From contig OZ020588.1 of NCBI GenBank assembly GCA_963971535.1, forward strand, positions 120,201,005 through 120,265,004: a stretch of DNA of 64,000 bases, in the 5' to 3' direction. Made by a program: the position numbers and the translations under genes. A model generated the notes under the pieces. It saw only the letters and a list, made by a program, of their open reading frames with translations, had not been told where the DNA came from and did not search any database. This DNA comes from Notolepis coatsorum (Eukaryota; Chordata; Actinopteri; Aulopiformes; Paralepididae). Of this stretch, positions 44,050 through 54,845 are shown piece after piece; the first letter of the stretch is position 1, and each line of letters begins with the position of its first letter.

Positions 44050-47000
44050 GTGCAGTCCCTGGTAGGGATGCTGGGAGCGCAGCGGGAGAAGGGCATGCAT
44101 GAGCTATACGCCAACTCTAACGTCGAGAGGATTTTGGAGAAGCTGCCACCCGCAAGACAGGAGCGCTTTAGGCGGCAGAGGGATTACCGAGATCCCAACG
44201 GCCCCGAGCCATCCCTCCTTGATCTAGCCGACTTCCTGGCGAGAGAGGTCAGCAGCTTACGACTGGACACCTTCGGGCGGAGCACGCCAAGCTCCAGAGA
44301 GGGACCCAGGAGAATAAATGATGGAAGAAGATCGGTGACTGTCATGCACCAATCAGAGTCAATACCGAGCAGTAAGAGTCACAGCACCCCCTCGAGAAAA
44401 GAGAAGTGGAAGATAGCGTGTCCCTACTGTGAGAAAGAACACTGGCTGTCACAATGTGACTCATTCACAAAGATGAATGCAGAAGAAGTGAGTCAATGGA
44501 TAAAGTCCAACCGGCGCTGTTATCGATGTGCGCGGCCCCACATGGCAGCCGAATGCCGCCTAAAGAAAAGGTGCAGCCGGTGCGATGGAGCCCATCTAGA
44601 TATACTACACGATAGTAACAGAAGATGGCCTACACCTGCACCACGGAGAGGCACCAAGGCAAGTGTCATGTACATTGACCCCGCCAGCAGCAGCGGAGCC
44701 CAAGTGCTCTTAAAGGTAGTCCGTGTGACATTGAGCTACCAAGATAAAGTCATGGACACTTACGCCGTCCTTGATGACGGGTCAGAGAAGACCCTTCTGC
44801 TCGCGTCCGCTGCGACCCAGCTGGGACTGCGGGGGAGCAAGAACGAAATGACGATTCGGACAATAAGAAGAGATTTAAAGACGATAAAGGGCGAGAATGT
44901 CTCCTTCACCATCGCAGCAAACGGGCGGCCAGAGCGACGGTACAAGATTACAAATGCTTTCACCAGCCAAGAAATAGGACTATCGCAGTACACCTACCCT
45001 GTCACCAAGTTGATGGATAAATATGTGCACCTGCGCCAATTACCTATCCCGCTCATAGACGGCGCTACCCCGACCCTGCTGATAGGCTCCGACCATGCAG
45101 AACTCATAGTCCCGATTGACCGGGTCCATACAGGCCCCCGAGGCTGTCCTGCAGCAGTCGAGACCCGCCTAGGGTGGACCCTCCAAGGCCCCCTCGCTAA
45201 ATCTCTCAACCGAACAGCAGCCACTAGCTGCTTCCACTCCAGAACGACAGAAGAAGACACCACTCTCCTGCAGCATGTCGAGAGGCTATGGACCCTAGAG
45301 ACAATGCCCTTTAAGAACGAAAAGAAAGACATTCGCTCTAAAGAAGACATTTACGCCATCAACCTACTCGAGCAGGGGACAAAGAGAGTCACAGTCGGCG
45401 GAGTGATGAGATACGCAACTCCACTCCTGAGGCGAGAGGGAATGCCCACCTTTCACGCAAAGAAAGACGCCACGGAGCGCTATCTATTGAACACGGAGCG
45501 GCGCCTAGCCAAAGACCCCGCTCAAGAGAGTGTGTACCGCGCTGAGATTGAGAAGCTAATCACAGCGGGACACGTAACAAAGATTGACATTAAAGAGGCC
45601 GATCAGACGACCGAATCATGGTACGTGCCGCATCACAAGGTCCATCACAATGGCAAGGATCGCATTGTGTTTAACTGCAGCTACCAGATCGGATCCCAAA
45701 ATCTGAATAAAGAGCTCTTGCCCGGCCCCACACTCGGCCCCTCCCTACTAGGCGTGCTACTGCGCTTCCGCCAGGACAAGGTGGCTATCAGCGGGGATAT
45801 CAAAGGGATGTTCTTGCAGGTGAGACTAGTAGAGGAGGACAAGCCTCTGCTACGGTTCCTATGGAGAGAGAAGATCGGAGATGAGAACCCATCCATCTAC
45901 CAGTGGGAAGTACTCCCCTTCGGAACCACATGCAGCCCGTGCTGTGCTACATTTGCACTACAGAAACACGTCACAGAGGACCCAGCAGCAGATGAAGAGG
46001 TCCAACACAGTGTGAAGAACAGTTTCTACGTGGACAACTGTTTACAAAGCGTTTCGACTCAAGAAGAAGCCGAGGCTCTCCTAATCAAGTTACGCGCCTC
46101 CCTGATCAAAGGCGGCTTTGATCTCAGGCAGTGGGCCAGCAGTGACCCGCACGTATTGCGCAGCCTCTCCTCCGCGGACAAGGCTGCCAGCAGCGAGACC
46201 TGGATGGCGACAATCCCAGGAGAAGCCCAAGAAATGACACTAGGACTAGTCTGGCGCTTCAAAACAGACTCGCTCCACTATAGACACAAACCCTTGGCTC
46301 CAGAGCAGGGAAGGTCGGCGGCGATACCGACCACCAGACGGAGTGTGTACAGAACACTCGCCAGACAATATGACCCGTTGGGATGTATTCTACCTTACAC
46401 CACCAGGGCAAAGATGATTGTACGAGCACTATGGGACAAGGACCGGGGCTGGGACGATCCAATACCCGCACACCTTGCCTCAACATGGAGAGAGTGGGAG
46501 ACGGAACTCCGCTCACTCCCAGGTGTCAATATACGCCGCAGCTACTTCCCATCCACAGTGAGGCCAGAGACATGCGAGATTGAGCTACACGTCTTCAGCG
46601 ACGCCTCCGAAGTAGCCTACGGATCGGTGGCCTATTTGCGTGCCCAAGAGATGGGAGGAAAGATACACACGGCTTTCATCCTGGCCCGCTCAAGAATAGC
46701 CCCACGTAAGCAACAATCTATCCCACGTCTAGAGCTCTGCGCAGCCCTCGCAGGAGCGCATCTAGCCACGTTAATCCAACGTGAACTCACCATTCCGGTG
46801 CATAGAACAATCTTGTGGTCAGATTCCACGACAGTACTCACATGGATCAAGTCTGATTCATGCAGATACAAAGTCTTCGTGGGAGTCAGAGTCACCGAGA
46901 TTCAAGAATTAACAGAAGAAGCAAGCTGGCGGTATGTGGACACCAAACACAACCCAGCTGACGTCATCACCCGGGGAATGTCTCTGGATGACCTAACGCG

Positions 47001-48624
47001 TCGCAACATCTACAGTGACGGACCAGCATTCCTCCAGCTCCCGGAAGGAGATTGGCCTACGCCCACCCCGAGGGAAGCAAGTAACGAGGAGGCTGAGAAC
47101 AAGAAACCTATGTTCTGTGGACTGAGCACTGTCGCCTCCACAGACCCCAACATAGATGACTGCATTACCCTAGAGAGTGCGCAGCAAAGAACATTCCTGC
47201 GGCACCACCCAGAGATTCAGTCCACCACTGACATGTCAGCAGCTGACTACGAAGAAGCAGAACTTCTTCTACTACAGCGAGCCCAGAGAGACTCGTTCCC
47301 CGATGAGCTAGACTGTCTACAGGGAGGAAACCCCGTCCCATCAGACAGCAGACTGATTCACCTGGCACCAGAGAGTGACGCCCATAATCTCATCAGAGTG
47401 GGTGGTCGCCTGCGGAGAGCCCCCGATCTACCAGATGACATTAAGTACCCGATCGTCTTGAACAGCCGACACAAGGTCACAGAGCTGATCATAAAGAAAT
47501 ACGACGAGGATGTACACCACGCAGGAGCAGAGAGAGTCTTCACGGAGATCAGACGTCGTTATTGGATATTGCAAGGGAGAGAAGCAGTACGGCGCTTCCA
47601 GCGAACCTGTCTAGACTGCCGTAAGTGGCGCGCGCAGCCCAGCATACCACGGATGGCTGACCTACCCCCCTGTCGCCTCCGAATCGGCGACAAGCCATTC
47701 CACTCCACAGGCATGGACTGCTTTGGCCCGTTGTATATAAAGAGAGGAAGAGGCACCGAGAAGCGGTGGGGTATTGTATTCAAATGCATGACCACCAGAG
47801 CGATACATATCGAGCTCCTTCCGACCATGAGCACAGACTCATTCCTTATGGCCTTCCGGAGATTCACATCACGGAAAGGAAAACCGTCTACATTGTTGTC
47901 TGATCACGGGACCAACTTCAAAGGCGGAGAAAGAGAGCTGAGAGAGAGCTTCCAAGCTATGGGCCCAGAACTTAAGACCCACCTCGCTCCAGCCCAGATT
48001 GACTTCCAGTTTAATCCCCCTAACGCACCCCACTTCGGTGGAACCTGGGAACGAGAAGTACGTTCTATAAAGACAGCCCTGTACGCCGTACTCGGAGCCC
48101 AGACTGTGGCGGAGGAAGTCCTAATGACAGTCCTCACGGAGATCGAGGGAGTATTGAACTCAAAGCCCCTCGGTTACGTCTCCAGTGATGTAGCAGATGT
48201 CGACCCAGTCACCCCCAACACACTCCTAATGGGGCGGCTGGACCCCGCGCTACCCCAGACAATGTACAGGCCTGAAGAAGCGAACGGCCGAAGAATGTGG
48301 AGGTACAGCCAAGTACTAGCTGACAAGTTTTGGAGCAGCTTCCTACTTCACTACCTACCGTCTCTACAGACCCGCCAGAAGTGGGTAAAAGAGAGAGACA
48401 ATTTGACAGAAGGAACAGTCGTCATGATTATTGACCAGTCACTACCCAGAGCTATGTGGCCGGCTGGCCGCGTAAGCAAAGTGATCACCGGTGCCGATGG
48501 CAAGGTCCGAGCAGCTGAAGTACTCGTCCAAGGGCGCACTTACACACGTCCCGTGGCGAGGCTCATAGAACTGCCCCGACTCCCAGATACTATCGATGAT
48601 GACCATGACCCCATGACTTTGTGA
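44050..48624 (+). CDS. BEL/Pao polyprotein: zinc knuckles, protease, RT, RNase H, integrase
   Basis: 1524 codons from a GTG that is only the first listed start; the frame is open upstream into gag, so the true start lies in gag. Zinc knuckles at about residues 123-185 (CPYCEKEHWLSQC, CYRCARPHMAAEC, CSRCDGAH). Retropepsin-like protease at about 235-260 with VLDDGSEKTLL. RT at about 520-690 (IVFNCSYQIG, ISGDIKGMFLQVRL, LPFGTTCSP, catalytic YVDN at about 660). RNase H at about 845-970 (VFSDASEVAYG, LWSDSTTVLTWI). Integrase with zinc-binding HH (1157) and CLDC, then D (1222, GMDCFGPL), D (1284, LLSDHGTNF) and E (1334). DUF5641-like C-terminus at about 1390-1490. All catalytic residues appear present, and no stop or shift occurs. 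Confidence 0.95.
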   Translation: MQSLVGMLGAQREKGMHELYANSNVERILEKLPPARQERFRRQRDYRDPNGPEPSLLDLADFLAREVSSLRLDTFGRSTPSSREGPRRINDGRRSVTVMHQSESIPSSKSHSTPSRKEKWKIACPYCEKEHWLSQCDSFTKMNAEEVSQWIKSNRRCYRCARPHMAAECRLKKRCSRCDGAHLDILHDSNRRWPTPAPRRGTKASVMYIDPASSSGAQVLLKVVRVTLSYQDKVMDTYAVLDDGSEKTLLLASAATQLGLRGSKNEMTIRTIRRDLKTIKGENVSFTIAANGRPERRYKITNAFTSQEIGLSQYTYPVTKLMDKYVHLRQLPIPLIDGATPTLLIGSDHAELIVPIDRVHTGPRGCPAAVETRLGWTLQGPLAKSLNRTAATSCFHSRTTEEDTTLLQHVERLWTLETMPFKNEKKDIRSKEDIYAINLLEQGTKRVTVGGVMRYATPLLRREGMPTFHAKKDATERYLLNTERRLAKDPAQESVYRAEIEKLITAGHVTKIDIKEADQTTESWYVPHHKVHHNGKDRIVFNCSYQIGSQNLNKELLPGPTLGPSLLGVLLRFRQDKVAISGDIKGMFLQVRLVEEDKPLLRFLWREKIGDENPSIYQWEVLPFGTTCSPCCATFALQKHVTEDPAADEEVQHSVKNSFYVDNCLQSVSTQEEAEALLIKLRASLIKGGFDLRQWASSDPHVLRSLSSADKAASSETWMATIPGEAQEMTLGLVWRFKTDSLHYRHKPLAPEQGRSAAIPTTRRSVYRTLARQYDPLGCILPYTTRAKMIVRALWDKDRGWDDPIPAHLASTWREWETELRSLPGVNIRRSYFPSTVRPETCEIELHVFSDASEVAYGSVAYLRAQEMGGKIHTAFILARSRIAPRKQQSIPRLELCAALAGAHLATLIQRELTIPVHRTILWSDSTTVLTWIKSDSCRYKVFVGVRVTEIQELTEEASWRYVDTKHNPADVITRGMSLDDLTRRNIYSDGPAFLQLPEGDWPTPTPREASNEEAENKKPMFCGLSTVASTDPNIDDCITLESAQQRTFLRHHPEIQSTTDMSAADYEEAELLLLQRAQRDSFPDELDCLQGGNPVPSDSRLIHLAPESDAHNLIRVGGRLRRAPDLPDDIKYPIVLNSRHKVTELIIKKYDEDVHHAGAERVFTEIRRRYWILQGREAVRRFQRTCLDCRKWRAQPSIPRMADLPPCRLRIGDKPFHSTGMDCFGPLYIKRGRGTEKRWGIVFKCMTTRAIHIELLPTMSTDSFLMAFRRFTSRKGKPSTLLSDHGTNFKGGERELRESFQAMGPELKTHLAPAQIDFQFNPPNAPHFGGTWEREVRSIKTALYAVLGAQTVAEEVLMTVLTEIEGVLNSKPLGYVSSDVADVDPVTPNTLLMGRLDPALPQTMYRPEEANGRRMWRYSQVLADKFWSSFLLHYLPSLQTRQKWVKERDNLTEGTVVMIIDQSLPRAMWPAGRVSKVITGADGKVRAAEVLVQGRTYTRPVARLIELPRLPDTIDDDHDPMTL

Positions 48625-48707
48625 GTTGACTGACCCTTACAGCGGACCTTGAGTGGTAGACAGTGCGGTTAATCTGTCTCTGCTTAGCTAATTAGGTGGG
48701 ACTAATT

Positions 48708-48716
48708 AGGGGGCGG
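48708..48716 (+). promoter_or_regulatory. Polypurine tract candidate before the 3' LTR
   Basis: AGGGGGCGG, one base before the 3' LTR, is the only purine-rich run at the expected site for plus-strand priming. It contains one C. Confidence 0.5.
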
Positions 48717-48717
48717 C

Positions 48718-50118
48718 TGTTGTGAAGGATCAGATTAAACCGAATATGTATATTTATTTATATATATATATATTTAATTGTATTTGTATATCGTTTGATA
48801 TCCCCTGTATATTCCTTGTACAATATGCATTGAATATCCCTTTAGTCTACTAAACAGCCCATAATAGTTTCATTCTACCATTGGACGAGAACCTGGCGCC
48901 AGGTTGCCATACCCCTAGGTCCAAGTTCAATCGTGCCGCCTAACATGTCGTGGCAACCCCTGGTTCCGCGCAGTAATATGTCGGGCGAAATACGAATGGT
49001 ACTATTTGTTCATAGCGCATATATATATGGCGCAAGTAAAGTAGAACTTTCTTTTAGTCCAGTTCTTTACCCTCCAACAGAGTGACAGACGCAAAGCCTC
49101 CCCACGACGCACGTGCGGTGTAGTAAGGCCTACTTGGCCCAGAATAGGCATTGAGATATCGTGTAGATTAATAGTTGAATAGTCATAGTTTGGCACTATA
49201 CCGTCGAGTTGGACGTATTCTATTAAGCTAATAATAGTCTATTTATGTATGGTGCATCGTTCGGTTAGAGTTCTAAAGTTATCAGTACCCCCATCGTTCC
49301 TGACGTTATCTGGACGCTTAACCAGGCTGGTCAGACCCCTAGTGGTGATTGCATCCGAGGAGCTCCGGGCCAAGAGCGACTGGACCTGTATATTGGATTA
49401 CTCTACCCGGACGACGGCGAGCCTTCCACGGCTTGGATTATGCTTTGTGTGCTTTGATTATTCCATGGATAAAGGCCAACACTGCGGAGTGTTGGAATTA
49501 CCCCCCGGAGAGGACTCCAGGTGAGACGGCGCTCTACACGTGAGGTCGCCTCACGTCTCTCCGTTGTGGACCGGCAGATACCGTCCACAGAGGGTCCAGC
49601 TGTATTCGTCTGCGGTCCGAGGTTCTGTGGGCACCGTGTCCAAGACTTTGGATTCTCCCAAGACACCGTCGGCCAGATGGGATACCGCCAGCGGCTTCTC
49701 TAACCCCCCCCTCCTACTGTCTTACAACCAGCGGGACCCCCCCCCCCCCTTAGTGTATCCAGCTATAATCATCTAAGTACCATCGCTATCGTTTCCTAAA
49801 TATTCCAGGTTGTATACTTACTCCCTGCGCAACCAGAGATTGGACATTCAATGTTGATTTACCTACGAATACTCATTTGCCATAAAAGTGCATATTTCAT
49901 ATTTCAAATCATAAATGTAATTAAGTGATCGTTGTATACACCCTTTGCTGTATTAAACCTTCGATTTGGTACATTTGTGTGGATTCGTTTCATCAGGTGG
50001 GAAAGTGTTCATCATACTTATATCTTGTACTGGGTGGCCAGAAGTTAAAGTACATGAGGTAGTGGTATTAAATATCATATCTAACAATACAGTCAGGGAA
50101 TTGTACCCCTCAGTTACA
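48718..50118 (+). repeat. BEL 3' LTR
   Basis: 1401 bp, same ends as the 5' LTR. Two substitutions and one fewer C in the run at 49737-49749. Followed by ATCGG and the resumed minisatellite unit TATATAGAGAGG. Confidence 0.95.
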
Positions 50119-51150
50119 ATCGGTATATAGAGAGGTTGTTCATGCTGACATGGTAGAGGAGGATCATCAGTATATAGAGAGGTTGGTCATGCTGACATGG
50201 TAGAGGAGGATCATCAGTATATAGAGAGGTTGGTCATGCTGACATGGTAGAGGAGGATCATCAATATATATAGAGGTTGGTCATGCTGACATGGTAGAGG
50301 AGGATCATCAGTATATAGAGAGGTTGGTCATGCTGGTAGAGGAGGATCATCATTGTTTGTCTTGGCAAAAAGCCATCGGGAGAGCCAAGTGCATGAGGCG
50401 AGAGAGGGTAATGCATGAGTTCTTGGAGGTTGATGGGCATATCCAGATCCAAAGTAGACCTTGAACACCTGCCTCCTCCCAAGGTCTGTCTCATCCCACA
50501 TGTACAGCAAGTCAACTACCATGTCAGCATGACCAACCTCTCTACTATATACTGATGATCCTCCTCTACCAGCATGACCAACCTCTCTACCATATACTGA
50601 TGATCCTCCTCTACCATGTCAGCATGAGCAAACCTCTACATACTGATGATCCTCCTCTACCAGCATAACCAACATCTCCATACACTGATGATCCTCCTCT
50701 ACCATGTCAGCATGACCAACCTCTATACCATATACTGATGATCCTCCTCTACCATGTCAGCATGAGCAAACCTCTACATACTGATGATCCTCCTCTACCA
50801 GCATGACCAACCTCTCCATACACTGATGATCCTCCTCTACCATGTCAGCATGACCAACCTCTCTATATACTGATGATCCTCCTCTACCATGTCAGCATGA
50901 CCAACCTCTCTATACTGATGATCCTCCTCTACCATGTCAGCATGACCAACCTCTCTATACTGATGATCCTCCTCTACCATGTCAGCATGACCAACCTCTC
51001 TATACTGATGATCCTCCTCTACCATGTCAGCATGACCAACCTCTCTATACACTGGTGACCCTCCTCTACCATGTCAGCATGGCCAACCTCTCCATATACT
51101 GATGATCCTCCTCTACCATGTCAGCATGACCATTGACCAACTTCTCCAGA
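50119..51150. repeat. Minisatellite, right block, with orientation switch
   Basis: From 50119 to about 50350 the units run in the same orientation as the left block. From about 50521 to 51150 they run in the opposite orientation (CATGTCAGCATGACCAACC-TCTCTATACTGATGATCC-TCCTCTAC). The spacer 50353-50510 marks the palindrome centre. Confidence 0.9.
50440..50515 (+). pseudogene. Third fragment of the arm gene family at the palindrome centre
   Basis: In one plus frame this reads SKVDLEHLPPPKVCLIPHVQ, then passes directly into a minisatellite unit (VNYHVSMT). The same block occurs in both arms. Its junction suggests that the minisatellite grew from, or next to, this coding sequence. Confidence 0.65.
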
Positions 51151-53153
51151 TACCTGGACCACGGCACTGGCACCTTGGCACTGCAAGCTAATACATGTGT
51201 CCGAACAGGCTGAGTCTCTGGACTCAGAGTACTGCAGCACTCTGCTGGGATACTATGACTTTTCTGGGGATGACTGTGCCAGCGCTTTCAAAGGAAAGAG
51301 ACAGGTGAATCCATTGAATAATCTGCAGAAGAACCCTAGATTCCAGAAGGCTTTTAGTCAGCTTGGCGCATTGTCGCTGGTAACAGATAAGCTCCAGCAG
51401 GAGATGGAGTCCTTCACATGCATTATGGATGGCCATGGTCGGATGAAGTCAGTTGATGCTGTGTGAGCCCAGATGCTGCAGAAAATGATGGGTGCTGATA
51501 AAGTCCTCCATGGATGCAAACTCCAAAGTAGACATTGAACGCCTGCCTCCCCCCAAGGTCTGTCTCATCCCACATGTACAGCGAGCCAACTTCATAGTCG
51601 CCTGCTACAAAAGAGCAGAACAGCCCATATTCAAGAGGCCCAAAGCCTATGATCAAAGTATGGACTGGGAAAAACAATGGATGAGGAGGTGTTAGAACCT
51701 GTCTGGACGGTTGGACCCATCCTCCATCCTCCTCTTGTTGAGGTACTGGCCCAGAAAGTGGAGTCAGAAGAGCAAGAAGCTCTTGATAAGGAGGCAGATT
51801 ACGCAAAAAATAACATGGATGAGGAGGATGGAGAGTACGAGTGTGATGAGGCGGAGGAAGAGATGGAGATCGAAGAGATAGACTTTGACAATAGTTTTAG
51901 TGATGATGATGATTAGTAGTTTAGGGTATAAAATACAAATAGAAAAAAATACTTGAATGTTGTGTCAACAAAGAAGATATCCAGTCCATGATATCCAGTG
52001 CATATGAAAACATATAGTTTGAACCTTAACAATATATAAATCACTGATCAAAATCGCATCGGAAAATGTGTTAATTTGTCTCTATAAAATGTTTTATGCA
52101 AAACTATAATATTTAGGGCATAACAGCATGGAGACAATCTTTATTACAATATTATTTCCAATATTAACCTAAAACGATCTCGTCCAATGCACTACATTTC
52201 AGTAAAACGGGAAAATAGAGATGTGATATACGTTTTTTTTCAGCATTTTTTGCCTTTTCTGTCCTGCAATTTTATCAAGATGTGTTTGAATCTTAAAAAT
52301 AACAATTGTACTGAATTCCTTGGGTCAAACTTGTTTGGGAAAATGTTTTAATTTGTCTCCATATGTTGTTAACTTCAAAAGTTAGGCTGTTTTCTTTTTC
52401 TTATTTTTCAGGTTTTGGTTCAGGATAGGTGTAATAAAGGGTTAAAAATAAACCCCATGGGACATTATTCCAACCGGTTACCTGTCAGAATCTTAAAATA
52501 GACACTTCAAGGATTAATAAAAAACAGGTGGTGAAAAAAAATCCACCCTATGCAGGTGGACCTATGTTTCCATTCTAGACTATAGTGGCTGTTCTGTAAT
52601 AATAGGAGCCTAATACTGCTCTTCTAATTTAAGGCTCACAATGACCTGTAACAATGAAATAGTATAGGCATATTATACATTTCCTGAATCCTTATGGTCC
52701 TGGGAGTGTTGTAGATGTTGTATTTTGTGTCCCTGTTGCTCCTAGATGACACAAGGCTAAAAGATAGTATATCATTTAGCCGAAAATCGTGTAAAAACTT
52801 GTGTTGTTGACTGTTCAAAGAGCTCCAGTGACCTCTATATTGTTCAGAAAGATTCACATCTTAGCTTGAATGAAAGATTCCATAGTCCCCTTTAAAATGA
52901 TACCAAACAAAATATTGTGGAACATTGACAGATGTCCTCTACATGAGTCTAAAGCAGGATATGCACCAGCATCTGAAATGCGATTTCCTGAGGGGGTGGG
53001 TATACTTCATGACTTGATTATTATGATAAAGCTACCACTCTGGAAGGGCTATCATACAAAAATATCATCTACAGACATAGATCTTTGAAAAAATTATATG
53101 TACGTTTATTCACCCTGAGTGGCACCGATATCTGGTCTGGCCCATGGACTACT
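50521..53153. repeat. Right arm of the large palindrome
   Basis: Complementary to 37594-40210; the outer end is at GGCCCATGGACT. It contains GGTGTAATAAAGGGTTAA (about 52430-52447), the counterpart of TTAACCCTTTATTACACC in the left arm. It carries the plus-strand gene remnant 51197-51916. Confidence 0.85.
51197..51916 (+). pseudogene. Unrecognised repeated gene family, C-terminal part, right arm
   Basis: Same order as the left-arm copy: SEYCSTLLGYYDFSGDDC, SAFKGKRQVNPLNNLQKNPR, then KSVDAV and TGA at 51464. A 4-base insertion (CCAT) relative to the left arm near 51510 shifts the frame before VDIERLPPPKVCLIPHVQRA. The last part, 51677-51916, encodes EEVLEPVWTVGPILHPPLVE and an acidic tail (EEEMEIEEIDFDN) ending SDDDD. 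The arms point their genes outward, away from the minisatellite. Function unknown. Confidence 0.6.
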
Positions 53154-53592
53154 ACATGTATGACCTATATCTATCTAATACTTTTGGATATGAGCATTTT
53201 TTCAATAAGTATGGATGCCTGAACACAGAATGACACCAGTATCACTGACTACCACGGCAAGCCTATAGAAAATTATTCTATTTAATAATAATTATAATAA
53301 TAATTATAAATGTCTCTCTCTCTGTCTATATCTCTGTATCTCTCTCTCTTTCTTTCTCTCTCTTTCTCTCTTATCTATATATTATATTACTATACTATTA
53401 TATCTAATGTGTTCAGGTAAACCTTGATCTTAGTAATAAGCTTTCTACTTCACAAAACTTGGTGAATCTTACTCAGGGTACATTGTTTAAGCCAGGGGAC
53501 AATGTTTTCACGGACAGATGGCGGCGATAAAAGGAACAGATGGCCGTGTGGCAATAAAAGGAACTTGAACTTGAACATGAACCTACGTAAAT
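53154..53592. repeat. Non-coding, (TC)n/(TA)n-rich stretch
   Basis: An AT/TAA-rich run at 53281-53308 and a TCTCTC/TTTCTT run at 53310-53372. ATAAAAGGAAC is duplicated at 53527-53565. No gene seen. Confidence 0.8.
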
Positions 53593-54833
53593 CAGCGTTT
53601 CCGTTAGAACATATTCGTGCCGGTCTGGGTGTCCTGCAAGATTTCTATCACCGGACATATTCGAGATATTCCGGTCAGAGTTTTAAACAGCAGTCTATTA
53701 TAATCACATTTTTATGAGCTAACGAATTCCGTTATAATTGGACATGTGTATTAATTACATCAAGCGAAGAATGAGAAATTGATTTGCAGAATCAAATTAC
53801 TATCTCTCGCCTCTCAAGTTAGTGCGATACGCTACCAGCATCAAGCTCCCACCCTGCAGGCTCCCGCTGCAGCAGCTGTCACACGCACCCCCAAATTAAT
53901 CTCGAGTAGACATCGCTTCACCTCGTTGTATCAGACACGTCACACATATCATAATGTTCAACTTCACACACAGCAAACTGTAGTTGATCATCACATTGCC
54001 TCGTTTGCTAGCTCGTCGCCACATGCAGAGAGGACGAGCCAGTGGAGCCACATGCGTGTAACGCATTTGTTAATTTCATTATAGGTTATAGCCTACATTT
54101 AGTTATAATCAATAATATGCATTACTATGTGACACGGCAGTCAACCAACAGTTGCATATGATTAAAAATGTCAACACTCACTCACCCCGTCTCTCGTTGT
54201 TTGTGCCTATCCGTTTTGTACCTGCGACGGCTGCGAGAACAGCGACTTTAGTTGCTGGTTCGACTTTAATAGATCCCCATTGGAACAGGCGAGGCTCGCA
54301 ACGGTAGCAGCAGACTGGGGATGCTCTTTGTGGTTCAATCAATAAATTAATAGTAAAAGTACGCTCGACATTTTTGTTTCTTTTCCGCGGGAGCCACCAC
54401 GGAGCGTCAGCGGTCTCTGTGACTTCAAGTTCAGAAGACTCATCTTCGTTGTCATTATTAGACCTGCTTGTGCTTGGTTTCATGAAATATTTACTAAGCT
54501 TAGCTTGTTTCGCCATCTCTCTCTCTTCCTCGTATACCTGTTTGTCGTTATGGTGGCCAGAGCGCGCAGGCTCAAAAAAAAGAAAAATAAGTTTCACATC
54601 TGAGCGGCGCCATCCTATCAGAGTGAAGCAACAATTAAACTGAAAATGGAATTATTGTTTCGTTCATCGCATAGGCTATTTAATTTTAGCCGATTTTAAT
54701 ACAATTCAAATAATAAAATTGTGCTTAGAGGAATTATTTTCACCGGACATTAAGACCGGAAATATTTAAATATTCGGACTTCAACATATTTTGCCGGTCA
54801 AATACCGGTAATTACCGGCTAACGGAAACGCTG
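53593..54833 (-). mobile_element. hAT element (CAGCGTTTCCGTTAG ends), copy 2
   Basis: Same 15-bp ends as 4136-5239 and shared subterminal sequence in reverse orientation. The flanks ACGTAAAT (53585-53592) and ACATAAAT (54834-54841) match at 7 of 8 bases, so this insertion is older or one side has mutated. It retains a transposase-like first exon (54178-54597, minus). Confidence 0.82.
54178..54597 (-). pseudogene. hAT transposase N-terminal exon remnant
   Basis: The minus frame contains MAKQAKLSKYFMKPSTS followed by an acidic serine-rich stretch (DNEDESSELEVTETA). I recognise the short LSKYF-x-KP start followed by an acidic linker from the N-termini of ZMYM/KIAA1586-like hAT transposases. The TTF-type zinc finger and catalytic core are absent. 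The frame ends within the element. Confidence 0.5.
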
Positions 54834-54845
54834 ACATAAATACAA

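Larger units (their letters stand above)
40216..50118 (+). mobile_element. BEL/Pao LTR retrotransposon, nearly intact, inside the minisatellite
   Basis: Two LTRs of about 1.4 kb flank gag and pol. The 5-bp duplication ATCGG lies at 40211-40215 and 50119-50123, and removing the element restores a minisatellite unit. Layout: 5' LTR, primer site, gag interrupted by a hAT (42641-43474), pol in one long frame, a purine tract, 3' LTR. The LTRs differ at two bases (40459/48961 and 41107/49609) plus one C in a homopolymer. Insertion is therefore recent on an evolutionary scale. The split and frameshifted gag means this copy probably cannot move by itself. Confidence 0.95.

Noticed and set aside
40216..50118. 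Endogenous retrovirus with env
   Set aside because: Domain order and YVDN motif are BEL/Pao; no env-like frame lies between integrase and the 3' LTR.
39600..51150. CRISPR-like array
   Set aside because: The units have no variable spacers, are tandem without spacing, and the genome is eukaryotic.
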